From Streptomyces sp. Ru71 (GTDB taxonomy: Bacteria; Actinomycetota; Actinomycetes; Streptomycetales; Streptomycetaceae): 53,777 bases of DNA. The stretch lies in the NCBI RefSeq assembly GCF_002920535.1, contig NZ_PQSS01000053.1:1-53777 (forward strand), read 5' to 3'. A program made the position numbers and the translations under genes. Shown here piece after piece: positions 1 to 7,680 of this stretch. The notes below the pieces were generated by a model. That model did no database searches and was not told the origin of the DNA. It saw only the letters and a list, made by a program, of their open reading frames with translations. The first letter of the stretch is position 1. Each line of letters begins with the position of its first letter.

Positions 1-275
1 GTCTCGGCCGCTGGGAGGAGGCGCTGGCCGAGGCCCGGGAGGTGTGCGCGCTGCGCGAGCGGGTGCTCGGCGCCGACCATCCGGACACGCTGGTCAGCCA
101 CCGTGAGATCGCCGTCGGTCTGGGCTGGCTGGGCCGCTGGGCGGACGCCCTGACCGCGTACCGGCACGTCGCCGAGGCCCGGGAGCGCGTGCTGGGCCCC
201 GAGCACCCCGACACCCTCGCCGCCCGCACCGACGAGGCCCACTGTCTGCGGCAGCTCGGCCGGCAGGTGAGTTGA
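1..275 (+). CDS. Tetratricopeptide repeat protein, C-terminal part (5' truncated by window edge)
   Basis: Only the end of the gene is visible: the first complete codon is at position 3, giving 90 residues before the TGA. Two copies of a 42-residue unit can be read, each containing the signature RERVLG-x-x-HPDTL, which is the hallmark of the TPR_10/TPR_12 repeats common in large streptomycete NB-ARC or TPR proteins. These helical repeats mediate protein-protein contacts. The N-terminal part, which would show whether this is an NB-ARC ATPase or a plain TPR scaffold, lies outside the window, so the exact role is unknown. Confidence 0.85.
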   Translation, partial: LGRWEEALAEAREVCALRERVLGADHPDTLVSHREIAVGLGWLGRWADALTAYRHVAEARERVLGPEHPDTLAARTDEAHCLRQLGRQVS

Positions 276-350
276 ATGGGCCGCGGCCCTACGGGTACCG
301 GGACGAAGCGGTGATACGACACATTCCGCACGACCGTCCAAGGAGTTCCC

Positions 351-542
351 ATGGCGGACCTCAGCCCCATCGACCTGCAGAAGGCGCTCAGCGGGATGGA
401 CTACCCCACGGACAAGAAGCACCTGGTGGAGGTCGCCCGCAAGAACAAGGCCGACGACAAGATCGTGAGTCGTCTCGACGGCTTGAAGGAGGACCACTTC
501 GACGGACCGAACGAGGTCCAGAAGGCGGTGTTCAACTCCTAG
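351..542 (+). CDS. DUF2795 domain-containing small protein
   Basis: A 63-residue acidic/basic soluble protein. The pattern of a short helix-loop-helix beginning with SPIDLQKALSGMDYP, then DKKHLVEVARKN and a final LDGL...F...NEVQKAVF, matches the DUF2795 family, small actinobacterial proteins of unknown function. The ATG is preceded at a good distance by AAGGAG (about 340-345), which fixes the start. It has no signal peptide or membrane segment. It stands alone between the TPR gene and the acetyltransferase. No biochemical role can be assigned. Confidence 0.88.
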   Translation: MADLSPIDLQKALSGMDYPTDKKHLVEVARKNKADDKIVSRLDGLKEDHFDGPNEVQKAVFNS

Positions 543-585
543 CCGGCAAGTGCCGTCCCACGGACCCGGTGCGTCCCCGGCCGCG

Positions 586-597
586 TAGGCTCGGCGG
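586..597 (+). promoter_or_regulatory. Candidate -10 element for a leaderless acetyltransferase transcript
   Basis: TAGGCT at 586-591 is followed by 6 nt and then the ATG at 598, with no Shine-Dalgarno sequence. This is the geometry of a streptomycete leaderless promoter. No good -35 is visible, so the call is tentative. Confidence 0.35.
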
Positions 598-1146
598 ATG
601 GACCTGACCACCGCCCTGCTTCGGACAGAAGCCGCCGAGGGCGCACCGGCCCTGCTGCTGCGCCCCTGGGACCGTGGGGACGCGCCGCGGCTCGCCCGGG
701 CCCACCGCGACCCGGCGCTGCGCCGCTGGGCCACCGCACCCGTCCATGACGAGGCGAGCGCGACCCGCTGGATCCAGGTGCAGCGCGACGGCTGGGACAG
801 CGGCGACCGCTATGCCTTCGCCGTCGTCGAGCCGGCCCCCGCGGAAGCGGAGCTGGTGGGCCATGTGGCCCTCAAGAGGACGGCCGACGGCGCCGAGGTC
901 GGCTACTGGACGGCCGCCCACGCCCGGGGCCGCGCCGTTGCTCCCCGCGCGCTGCGCGCCCTGACCGAGTGGGCCTTCGCGTCCTTCGGTCTGTCCCGGC
1001 TCGACCTGCTGCACCAGACGGACAACACCGCGTCCTGCCGCGTGGCGCAGAAGGCCGGCTACGCCCTGTGCGGCCTGCTGCCGGCCGCCCCGCCCGACTT
1101 CCCCCTCCCCGGCCACCTGCACACCCGCGTGCACACCGGGGCTTAG
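598..1146 (+). CDS. GNAT family N-acetyltransferase (RimJ/RimL type)
   Basis: 182 residues, the usual size for a RimJ/RimL-like GNAT (Acetyltransf_3). The order LLLRPWDRGDAPRLARAH near the N-terminus, a beta-strand ELVGHVALKR, the acetyl-CoA loop region around AHARGRAVAPRALRAL and the C-terminal DNTASCRVAQKAGY are characteristic of enzymes that transfer acetyl from acetyl-CoA to N-terminal alanine/serine or small amines. The substrate cannot be predicted. No ribosome site precedes the ATG; instead a TAGGCT hexamer lies 6 nt upstream, suggesting a leaderless transcript. It converges on the serine hydrolase gene. Confidence 0.9.
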   Translation: MDLTTALLRTEAAEGAPALLLRPWDRGDAPRLARAHRDPALRRWATAPVHDEASATRWIQVQRDGWDSGDRYAFAVVEPAPAEAELVGHVALKRTADGAEVGYWTAAHARGRAVAPRALRALTEWAFASFGLSRLDLLHQTDNTASCRVAQKAGYALCGLLPAAPPDFPLPGHLHTRVHTGA

Positions 1147-1182
1147 ACCCCCGTCGTTCCGATCGTTCCTGCGTCGCGCGCC

Positions 1183-2945
1183 CTAGTCCGCCGACGCCGA
1201 CCAGCCCTTCGCCTCGATGCGGGAGCCGTCCGCCGGGCGGCGTTCGTCGAAGAGAGGCCCGGCGCCCGTCTCGACCCGCAGCGCGTCGACGTACGCTCCC
1301 CGTCCGACGTAGAGCCGGTCCGTCGTGCAGCGCCAGCGCAGGGTGAGACTCGGGGCGGCCGGCAGCGGTGCTGTGAGCCGGTGCCAGACGCGGCCCGACC
1401 AGCCGGTGACCGTGCCCGAGGGATGCTCCTGGGCCGGTCCACCGGTCACGGCGGCCGTGCTGAACGGCACCGGCTGCCAGCTGCCGCCGCCGTCCGTGGA
1501 CGCCTCCAGAGCCAGGACGTCCGCCCGCGGCTCGGTGTCCCACCACAGCCCGCAGGTCAGCCGCGCCCCGCCCGCCGCCGTGTCCAGCGGCGGCAGGGTC
1601 AGCGTGGCCGACGTGGCGCTCGCCGTTCCGGAGAACCAGGCGGTACGGCCTTGCCGTGGGCGCACCGGCACGGCGCGCGCCAGGTTGGTCCCGGCGGCCA
1701 CGCGCGGCGCGGAGCCGGAGCGCCAGCCGCGCACCGGATGCACCGAGTTGCCGAGCACGACCAGGAACGAGTCGGTCGTCGGGTCCAGCACCAGCGACGT
1801 ACCGGTGAAACCGGTGTGACCGGCGGTGCGCGGGGTGGCCATCGCCCCCATGTACCAGTGCTGGTAGAGCTCGAAGCCCAGTCCGTGCTCGTGGCCGGGA
1901 AAGGCGGTGTTGAAGTCGGTGAACATCAGCTCCACGGAGGCCGGGCGCAGGATGCGCGTCCGGCCGTGGCGGCCGCCGTCGAGCAGGGTGCGGGCGAGCA
2001 CGGCCAGGTCCCAGGCGCAGGAGAACACACCCGCGTGACCCGCGACCCCGCCCAGGCTGTAGGCGTTCTCGTCGTGCACCTCGCCCCACACCAGCCCCCG
2101 GTCCAGACCGGACCAGGGTCTGCGGGCGTCCTCGGTGGCGGCGATCCTCGGCTTCCAGGAGGCGGGCGGGTTGTAGCGGGTGCCGGTCAGACCGAGCGGT
2201 CCGGTGATCTCCTCGTGCAGCAGGGCGTCCAGAGGGCGCCCGGTGATCCGCTCCAGGACCAGTTGCAGCGAGATCAGGTTCAGGTCGGAGTAGAGGTAGG
2301 CGGTGCCCGGCGGGTTCAGCGGGGCCTCGTCGTAGATCAGCCGCAGCTTCTCCTCGCGCGTCGGCGCGTTGTAGAGCGGTATCCAGGCACGGAAACCCGA
2401 GGTGTGGGTGAGGAGCTGACGGACCGTGACGTCCTGCTTGCCGGCGGCCCCGAACTCCGGCAGATACGAGGCGACCGTCCCCTCCAGGCGCAGCGCGCCG
2501 CGCTCGATCTGCTGGACGGCCAGCAGCGAGGTGAAGAGTTTCGAGACCGACGCCAGGTCGAAGACGGTGTCCTCGGCCATCGGGATCTGCTGCTCGGGCG
2601 GGAACTCGACGCCGGTGTCAGTCTTCTCGTCGTAGGCCCGGTAGCGCACCGCCATGCCGATCGGCTCGTGCAGTGCGACGGTCGCGCCGCGCCCGGCGAG
2701 CAGCACCGCCCCGGCGTACCACGGGTGCTTGGGGGAGGGCCGAGGAACGCCTTGGCGTCGCAGACCAGTTGCCGCAGATGCCCGGCGAGCAGCCCGGCCT
2801 GCTCCGGCGAGCCGTGCCGGAGCGTCGGTCCGCCGGTGTGCGGCTCCGCGGCCGCCGCCGGACCCGCCGGGAACGGGACGAGCGCCAGCGCTCCGCCCAT
2901 GGACAGGGCCGCCGCGCCCAGTTGACGCCGGGTCAGTCCGCCCAC
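1183..2945 (-). CDS. Tat-exported serine hydrolase (class C beta-lactamase family), frameshifted
   Basis: Beta-lactamase-related penicillin-binding/esterase family. A GTG at 2943-2945 with a GGAGGAA site starts a Tat signal peptide (LTRRQLGAAAL ... AAAAEPH). The catalytic domain follows with SxxK (SVSK), a YSD-N motif and HTG, and a C-terminal beta-sandwich-like region completes it. The first ~70 codons and the remaining 507 are in different frames: restoring one G in the run at 2736-2739 (reading LGPSPKHPWYAGAV) would give about 587 residues. Either this is a sequencing/assembly error, or a real mutation leaves only a cytoplasmic form that could start at the GTG ending at 2706. The likely activity is extracellular hydrolysis of an amide or ester, possibly a D-peptide; substrate unknown. 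Confidence 0.82.
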
Positions 2946-3052
2946 CGTTTCCTCCCGCTCACTACCCGAAAGTATCTTTCCGCGATCGTGGAGCCGCGTG
3001 AAACTTTCCCGTCAGCCCGGAGGTGTGTCAACAGGGGCTGCGCGCGACAGAA

Positions 3053-3069
3053 TCTGACGGAGTATCAGA
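3053..3069. promoter_or_regulatory. Candidate operator, inverted repeat TCTGA-N7-TCAGA
   Basis: A perfect 5-bp dyad with 7-bp spacer lies 43 bp before the nitronate monooxygenase-like gene, in the only intergenic space upstream of the pair with the acyl-CoA synthetase. Its size suits a TetR-type repressor of lipid genes, but no cognate regulator sits beside it. Confidence 0.35.
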
Positions 3070-3111
3070 AAGGGTCTTCCGCCCTGTCGCCGGCTGCGGC
3101 ATCCTGCGCGC

Positions 3112-4224
3112 ATGCAGACGGAGCTGAGCAGGAAACTGGGCGTCGAGCACGCCGTCTTCGGCTTCACGCCGTTCCCCGCCGTCGCCGCCGCCATCAGCAG
3201 GGCGGGCGGCTTCGGGGTGCTCGGCGCGGTCCGCTACACCGCCCCCGAGGAGCTGCGGCGCGACCTCGACTGGATCGAGGCGCACGCCGAGGGCCGGCCC
3301 TACGGCCTGGACGTCGTCATGCCCGCCAAGAAGGTCGACGGCGTCACCGAGGCCGACGTCGAGGCCATGATCCCCGAAGGGCACCGGCAGTTCGTCAAGG
3401 AGACCCTCGCCCGGTACGGCGTGCCCGAGCTGCCCGACGGGGAGGCCTCCGGCTGGCGCATCACCGGGTGGATGGAGCACGTCGCCCGCGCCCAGCTCGA
3501 CGTGGCCTTCGACTACCCGATCCGGCTGCTCGCCAACGCCCTCGGCTCCCCGCCCGCCGACGTCGTCGCCCGCGCCCACGACCGCGGCGTGCTGGTCGCC
3601 GCACTGGCGGGCAGCGCCCGGCACGCCCGCAAGCACCGGCAGGCCGGCATCGACATCGTCGTCGCCCAGGGCTACGAGGCGGGCGGGCACACCGGCGAGA
3701 TCGCCACCATGGTGCTCACGCCCGAGGTCGTCGAGGCCGTCGACCCGCTGCCCGTGCTCGCCGCCGGCGGCATCGGCAGCGGCCGGCAGATCGCCGCCGC
3801 CCTCGCGCTCGGCGCCCAGGGCGTGTGGCTGGGCTCGATCTGGCTGACCACCACCGAGGCCGACCTGCACTCGCCCGCCCTGACCCGCAGACTCCTCGCC
3901 GCCGGCTCCGGCGACACCGTCCGTTCCCGCGCCCTGACCGGCAAGCCCGCCCGCCAGCTGCGCACCGCCTGGACGGACGCCTGGGACGACCCCGCCGGGC
4001 CGGGCGCCCTGCCGATGCCGCTGCAGGGGCTGCTGGTCGCGGAGGCGGTCTCCCGCATCCAGACGTACGAGGTCGAGCCGCTGCTCGGCACGCCCGTGGG
4101 ACAGATCGTCGGCCGGATGCGCGAGGAACGCAGCGTGCGCGCCGTCTTCGACGACCTCACCCGAGGCTTCGAGCGGGCCGTCGACCGCGTCAACCGCATC
4201 GCAGGAAGGAGCGGACAGCCGTGA
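3112..4224 (+). CDS. Nitronate monooxygenase-like FMN oxidoreductase (2-nitropropane dioxygenase family)
   Basis: 370 residues, a TIM-barrel flavoprotein of the NMO/IpdC superfamily. Visible hallmarks are the N-terminal FGFTPFPAVAAAISRAGGFGVLGA, the substrate-site segment QGYEAGGHTGEI (residues 186-197, with the conserved histidine) and the FMN-phosphate loop AAGGIGSGRQ at 217-226. True members oxidise alkyl nitronates, while others act as enoyl/oxo reductases on CoA thioesters. Being translationally coupled (GTGA overlap) to an acyl-CoA synthetase, the second role on an acyl-CoA is more likely here. That is an inference from context. No clear Shine-Dalgarno precedes the ATG. Confidence 0.88.
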   Translation: MQTELSRKLGVEHAVFGFTPFPAVAAAISRAGGFGVLGAVRYTAPEELRRDLDWIEAHAEGRPYGLDVVMPAKKVDGVTEADVEAMIPEGHRQFVKETLARYGVPELPDGEASGWRITGWMEHVARAQLDVAFDYPIRLLANALGSPPADVVARAHDRGVLVAALAGSARHARKHRQAGIDIVVAQGYEAGGHTGEIATMVLTPEVVEAVDPLPVLAAGGIGSGRQIAAALALGAQGVWLGSIWLTTTEADLHSPALTRRLLAAGSGDTVRSRALTGKPARQLRTAWTDAWDDPAGPGALPMPLQGLLVAEAVSRIQTYEVEPLLGTPVGQIVGRMREERSVRAVFDDLTRGFERAVDRVNRIAGRSGQP

Positions 4225-5807
4225 CCTCCACGGGATCAGCCGCGACACCCACGGGAGCGGACATGGCTCCCAGGGGATTCTGGGCCCAGGCCACCGCCGA
4301 CCCCGGGCGCGTCGTGCTCGTCGCACCCGACGGCGAGCGGTGGACCGCCGGCCGGCTGCACCGCGCCGCCAACCGCCTGGTGCACGGGCTGCGCGCGGCC
4401 GGCCTGCGGCGCGGCGACGCCTTCGCGGTCGTCCTGCCCAACGGCCCCGAGTTCCTCACCGCCTACCTCGCCGCCACCCAGGCCGGCCTCTACCTCGTGC
4501 CCGTCAACCACCACCTGGTCGGCCCGGAGATCGCATGGATCGTCGCCGACTCCGGCGCCAAGGTCCTCATCGCCCACGAGCGGTACGCCGATGCCGCCCG
4601 CGCCGCCGCCGACGAGGCCGGGCTGCCCCCGGTGCACCGGTACGCCGTCGGCACGGCCGAGGGCTTCAGGCCGTACCCCGAACTCCTCGACGGCCGGCCC
4701 GAGTCCGCCCCCGACGAGCGCACCCTCGGCTGGGTGATGAACTACACCTCGGGCACCACCGGCCGCCCCCGCGGCATCCGCCGCCCGCTGCCCGGCACAC
4801 CCCCGGAGCAGGCCCATCTCGGCGGCTTCCTCGGCATCTTCGGCATTCGGCCGTTCGACGACAACGTCCACCTGGTGTGCTCGCCGCTCTACCACACGGC
4901 CGTCCTGCAGTTCGCGGGCGCCTCCCTGCACCTCGGCCACCGGCTCGTGGTGATGGACAGGTGGACACCCGAGGAGATGCTGCGGCTGATCGACACCCAC
5001 CGGTGCACGCACACCCACATGGTCCCGACCCAGTTCCACCGGCTGCTCGCCCTGCCCGAGGAGGTCCGGCAGGCCTACGACGTGTCGTCCCTGCGGCACG
5101 CCATCCACGGCGCCGCCCCGTGCCCGGACCATGTGAAGCGGGCGATGATCGAGTGGTGGGGCCACTGTGTGGAGGAGTACTACGCCGCCAGTGAGGGCGG
5201 TGGCGCCTTCGCCACCGCCGAGGACTGGCTGAAGAAGCCCGGCACCGTCGGCAGGGCCTGGCCGATCAGCGAACTCGCCATCTTCGACGACGACGGCAAC
5301 CGGCTGCCGCCCGGCCGGCTCGGCACGGTGTACATGAGGATGAGCACCGGCGGCTTCGCCTACCACAAGGACGAGGACAAGACCCGCCGGGGCCGCATCG
5401 GCGACTTCTTCACCGTCGGCGACCTCGGGTACCTCGACGAGGACGGCTACCTCTTCCTGCGCGACCGCAAGATCGACCTGATCATCTCCGGCGGGGTCAA
5501 CATCTACCCGGCCGAGATCGAGTCCGCGCTGCTCGCCCACCCGGCGGTCGCCGACGCCGCCGCCTTCGGGGTGCCGCACGACGACTGGGGCGAGGAGGTG
5601 AAGGCCGTCGTCGAACCCGCGCCCGGCCATGAAGGCGGCCCCGGCCTCGCCGCCGAACTGCTCGCGCACTGCGCCGAGCGCCTCGCCGGGTACAAGCGGC
5701 CCCGCAGCATCGACTTCGTCGCCGAGATGCCCCGCGACCCCAACGGAAAGCTGTACAAGCGCCGGCTGCGCGAGCCGTACTGGGCGGGCCGGGCCCGGCC
5801 GGTGTGA
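4221..5807 (+). CDS. Acyl-CoA synthetase (AMP-dependent ligase, FadD-like)
   Basis: 528 residues from the GTG that overlaps the stop of the preceding gene by 4 bp; a second possible start is the ATG at 4263. ANL-superfamily motifs are clear: the P-loop YTSGTTGRPRG from residue 175, YYAASEGGG in the core, GDLGYLDEDGYLFLRDRK hinge and the C-terminal catalytic lysine region PRDPNGKLYKRRL. It activates a carboxylic acid to acyl-AMP and then the CoA thioester. The substrate is not predictable, though the pairing with an NMO-like flavoenzyme suggests a branched, cyclic or steroid-like acid rather than ordinary fatty acids. It ends directly against the convergent regulator gene. Confidence 0.92.
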   Translation: MTSTGSAATPTGADMAPRGFWAQATADPGRVVLVAPDGERWTAGRLHRAANRLVHGLRAAGLRRGDAFAVVLPNGPEFLTAYLAATQAGLYLVPVNHHLVGPEIAWIVADSGAKVLIAHERYADAARAAADEAGLPPVHRYAVGTAEGFRPYPELLDGRPESAPDERTLGWVMNYTSGTTGRPRGIRRPLPGTPPEQAHLGGFLGIFGIRPFDDNVHLVCSPLYHTAVLQFAGASLHLGHRLVVMDRWTPEEMLRLIDTHRCTHTHMVPTQFHRLLALPEEVRQAYDVSSLRHAIHGAAPCPDHVKRAMIEWWGHCVEEYYAASEGGGAFATAEDWLKKPGTVGRAWPISELAIFDDDGNRLPPGRLGTVYMRMSTGGFAYHKDEDKTRRGRIGDFFTVGDLGYLDEDGYLFLRDRKIDLIISGGVNIYPAEIESALLAHPAVADAAAFGVPHDDWGEEVKAVVEPAPGHEGGPGLAAELLAHCAERLAGYKRPRSIDFVAEMPRDPNGKLYKRRLREPYWAGRARPV

Positions 5808-5808
5808 G

Positions 5809-6555
5809 CTACGGAAGGCCGTCGTCGTCGCGGGCGCAGGCGGCGTCCGCGACGTCGTCGCCGGTGTCCGCCGCGCCGGTGATCAGCTCGACACAGCACA
5901 GGCCCGCCTGCGGCTCCAGCACCGCGGTGGTGCGCGGATGCCCGGAGGCGGCGAGGTAGCCGCACAGGAAGGCGTGGTTCATCCCGCACACCAGCGCCGG
6001 CGCCTGAGCGGCCACCGGGTGGAACGGGCAGTTGTGCAGCACGGTACGGCCGCTGCCGTCCTCGGCGGGCTCGAACCCGAGGGACTCCAGGAAGCCGGTC
6101 ACGTCCCGCCCACGCGCCTCGGCACCCAGGGAGGCGCCGCGCTCCTGCGCCACACGCAGCGCGGCGTGGTGCGCGCTCTCGCCCGGCTGCGCCCCCGTCA
6201 CCGCCTCGGCCAGCAGGGACGCCAGCAGCTCGTGCCGGCGCGGCGGCAGCGTGATCTGCAGCGTCTGCGCGCTGGGCTCGTACACCTTCGGCGCGCGGCC
6301 CACCCGGCGCGGCCCGTGCCCGCCGTGCCGGGCCTGCAACAGCCCCGAGTCGACCAGCTTGTCGAGGTGGAAGGCGGCCAGCTTGCGGGAGATCCCGACC
6401 GCCGCCGACGCCTCCTCCCGGGTCACCGGCCGCCGGGCCCGCCGCACGAAGTCGAACAGCCGCCGCCGGGAGTCGTCACCCAGCACGGCGAGCGCGGCCA
6501 CGGAGTCGGTGGTGGTCGGGCCCGGGGCTCCCGCGGCGGGGGAATCGAACGTCAC
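5809..6555 (-). CDS. COG2345 ArsR-type HTH regulator with a cysteine cluster (SufR-like architecture)
   Basis: 248 residues from the GTG at 6553-6555. The N-terminal winged helix (ALAVLGDDSRRRLFDFVRRA ... GISRKLAAFHLDKLVDSGLL) is followed by a sensory region ending in a cysteine/histidine set: NCPFHP, C after 13 residues, C after 7 more, then LCC about 21 residues later. COG2345 includes SufR, whose cysteines ligate a [4Fe-4S] cluster, so a metal or Fe-S sensor is plausible. Spacing differs from that of SufR as I remember it, and no suf genes are nearby. It is divergent from a DUF2231 gene, with a perfect palindrome between them, its probable target. Confidence 0.85.
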   Translation of the reverse strand: MTFDSPAAGAPGPTTTDSVAALAVLGDDSRRRLFDFVRRARRPVTREEASAAVGISRKLAAFHLDKLVDSGLLQARHGGHGPRRVGRAPKVYEPSAQTLQITLPPRRHELLASLLAEAVTGAQPGESAHHAALRVAQERGASLGAEARGRDVTGFLESLGFEPAEDGSGRTVLHNCPFHPVAAQAPALVCGMNHAFLCGYLAASGHPRTTAVLEPQAGLCCVELITGAADTGDDVADAACARDDDGLP

Positions 6556-6617
6556 CCGCCCACCGTAACTCCGCCGGGCGGGCGTTGACGCCGGCCTTGA
6601 CCCGCGACCGGAATAAG

Positions 6618-6633
6618 ACCAACAATCGTTGGT
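6618..6633. promoter_or_regulatory. Candidate operator: perfect inverted repeat ACCAAC-N4-GTTGGT
   Basis: A 16-bp perfect dyad lies 27 bp upstream of the DUF2231 start and 62 bp upstream of the divergent regulator start, in an A/T-richer stretch of a GC-rich intergenic region. Position and symmetry suit a site for the adjacent homodimeric winged-helix regulator. Confidence 0.6.
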
Positions 6634-6660
6634 GAAATACCCCCCAGGTGAGGTGCCGGT

Positions 6661-7194
6661 ATGACGGTCAACGCCGATCTTCGTCAGGCCAAACAGCCGG
6701 TCAGCGGTGCGCTGGCGGGGCCGTACGGTCACCCCTTCCATCCGATCCTGGTCACGGTGCCGATCGGCGCGTGGGTGAGCAGCCTGGTCTTCGACATCGC
6801 CTCCCATGTCGTCGACCGGCCCGCCTTCCTGGTGCGCGGCTCGATGTGGCTGATCGCCATCGGGGTGATCGGCGCGCTGGCGGCGGCCTGCGTCGGTTTC
6901 CTCGACCTGTTCGCGATCCCGACCGGCACCCCCGCGTTCCGCACGGCGCTGGTCCACATGACGCTGAACCTCGCCGTCACGGCCGCCTACGCCGGTGGCT
7001 GGGCCTGGCGGCACAGCGGCGGCCCCGCCGGACAGGAGGGCGTCGGCGCCGGACAGCTGGCGCTCTCCGCCGTCGCGCTCGCCGCCCTCGGCCTGTCCGG
7101 GTATCTCGGCGGAAAACTCGCCTACCGCTTCGGCGTGCGGGTCGCCGACGAGGCCGCACAGGCCGACGGCTACCGCACCCGGCCCCCGTCCTGA
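6661..7194 (+). CDS. DUF2231 membrane protein
   Basis: 177 residues with about four hydrophobic segments: VTVPIGAWVSSLVFDIAS, the long stretch SMWLIAIGVIGALAAACVGF, a third around HMTLNLAVTAAYAGGWAW and a fourth AGQLALSAVALAALGLSGYL. The N-terminal GPYGHPFHPILVTVPIGAW is the DUF2231 signature, a family whose conserved histidine has led to proposals of heme or metal binding. The ATG has the site AGGTGAGG at 6 nt. It is divergent from the COG2345 regulator and is followed 17 bp later by another small membrane protein, probably cotranscribed. Confidence 0.9.
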   Translation: MTVNADLRQAKQPVSGALAGPYGHPFHPILVTVPIGAWVSSLVFDIASHVVDRPAFLVRGSMWLIAIGVIGALAAACVGFLDLFAIPTGTPAFRTALVHMTLNLAVTAAYAGGWAWRHSGGPAGQEGVGAGQLALSAVALAALGLSGYLGGKLAYRFGVRVADEAAQADGYRTRPPS

Positions 7195-7211
7195 CCCACC
7201 TGGAGACGCCC

Positions 7212-7631
7212 ATGGACATCGCCGCTCTGATCGCCTGGATCGTCACCGCCCTCGGCGGTTTCGTCCTGCTCGCCCGCTGGATCGCACGCGGCGGCCTGCG
7301 CCCCGCGCAGCAGGCGTCGCCGACCCGCCTGCCCGCGCCCGTCGTCTTCGGCCACTTCCTGCTCGCCGCCGCCGGACTGGTGGTGTGGATCGTCTACCTC
7401 GCCGCCGACAAGGACGCCCTGGCCTGGACGTCCTTCGGCGTGCTGGTCGCGGTCGCCCTGCTCGGCTTCACCCTGTTCGGCCGCTGGCTGCCCGTCTACC
7501 AGGGCACGGCCGGCGAGACGGCGCCGCCCGAGCGTCATCTGCCCGTCCCGGTGGTCGCCGCCCACGGCGTCCTCGGCGCCGCCACCCTGGTGCTGGTGCT
7601 GCTGTCGGCACTGGGCGTCGGCGGCAGCTGA
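7212..7631 (+). CDS. Small four-helix integral membrane protein
   Basis: 139 residues; the ATG at 7212 follows GGAGACGCCC and is preferred over longer in-frame starts, which would run through the upstream gene. Four hydrophobic segments are apparent (LIAWIVTALGGFVLLARW, FGHFLLAAAGLVVWIVYLA, SFGVLVAVALLGFTLFGRW, AAHGVLGAATLVLVLLSAL). Two internal histidines, FGHF and AAHG, each lie at the start of a helix. This two-histidine arrangement resembles small heme-binding membrane proteins, but that is only a resemblance. It is probably in an operon with the DUF2231 gene. Confidence 0.82.
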   Translation: MDIAALIAWIVTALGGFVLLARWIARGGLRPAQQASPTRLPAPVVFGHFLLAAAGLVVWIVYLAADKDALAWTSFGVLVAVALLGFTLFGRWLPVYQGTAGETAPPERHLPVPVVAAHGVLGAATLVLVLLSALGVGGS

Positions 7632-7645
7632 CGGACGCACCGCAC

Positions 7646-7673
7646 GGCGCCCGGGAGACGGACCCCGGGCGCC
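7646..7673. terminator. Hairpin terminator between convergent genes
   Basis: GGCGCCCGGG (7646-7655), an 8-nt loop and the exact complement CCCGGGCGCC (7664-7673). It sits in the 49-bp gap between the membrane protein and the convergent acylase, so it can serve both strands. There is no U-tract, which is usual in high-GC actinomycetes. Confidence 0.7.
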
Positions 7674-7680
7674 GCCGGTG

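Noticed and set aside
2673..5807. A 1044-codon open frame that could suggest a giant fusion with the acyl-CoA synthetase
   Set aside because: The first ~515 codons are Arg/Ala-rich shadow sequence across the serine hydrolase and nitronate monooxygenase genes; the synthetase begins at the GTG at 4221.
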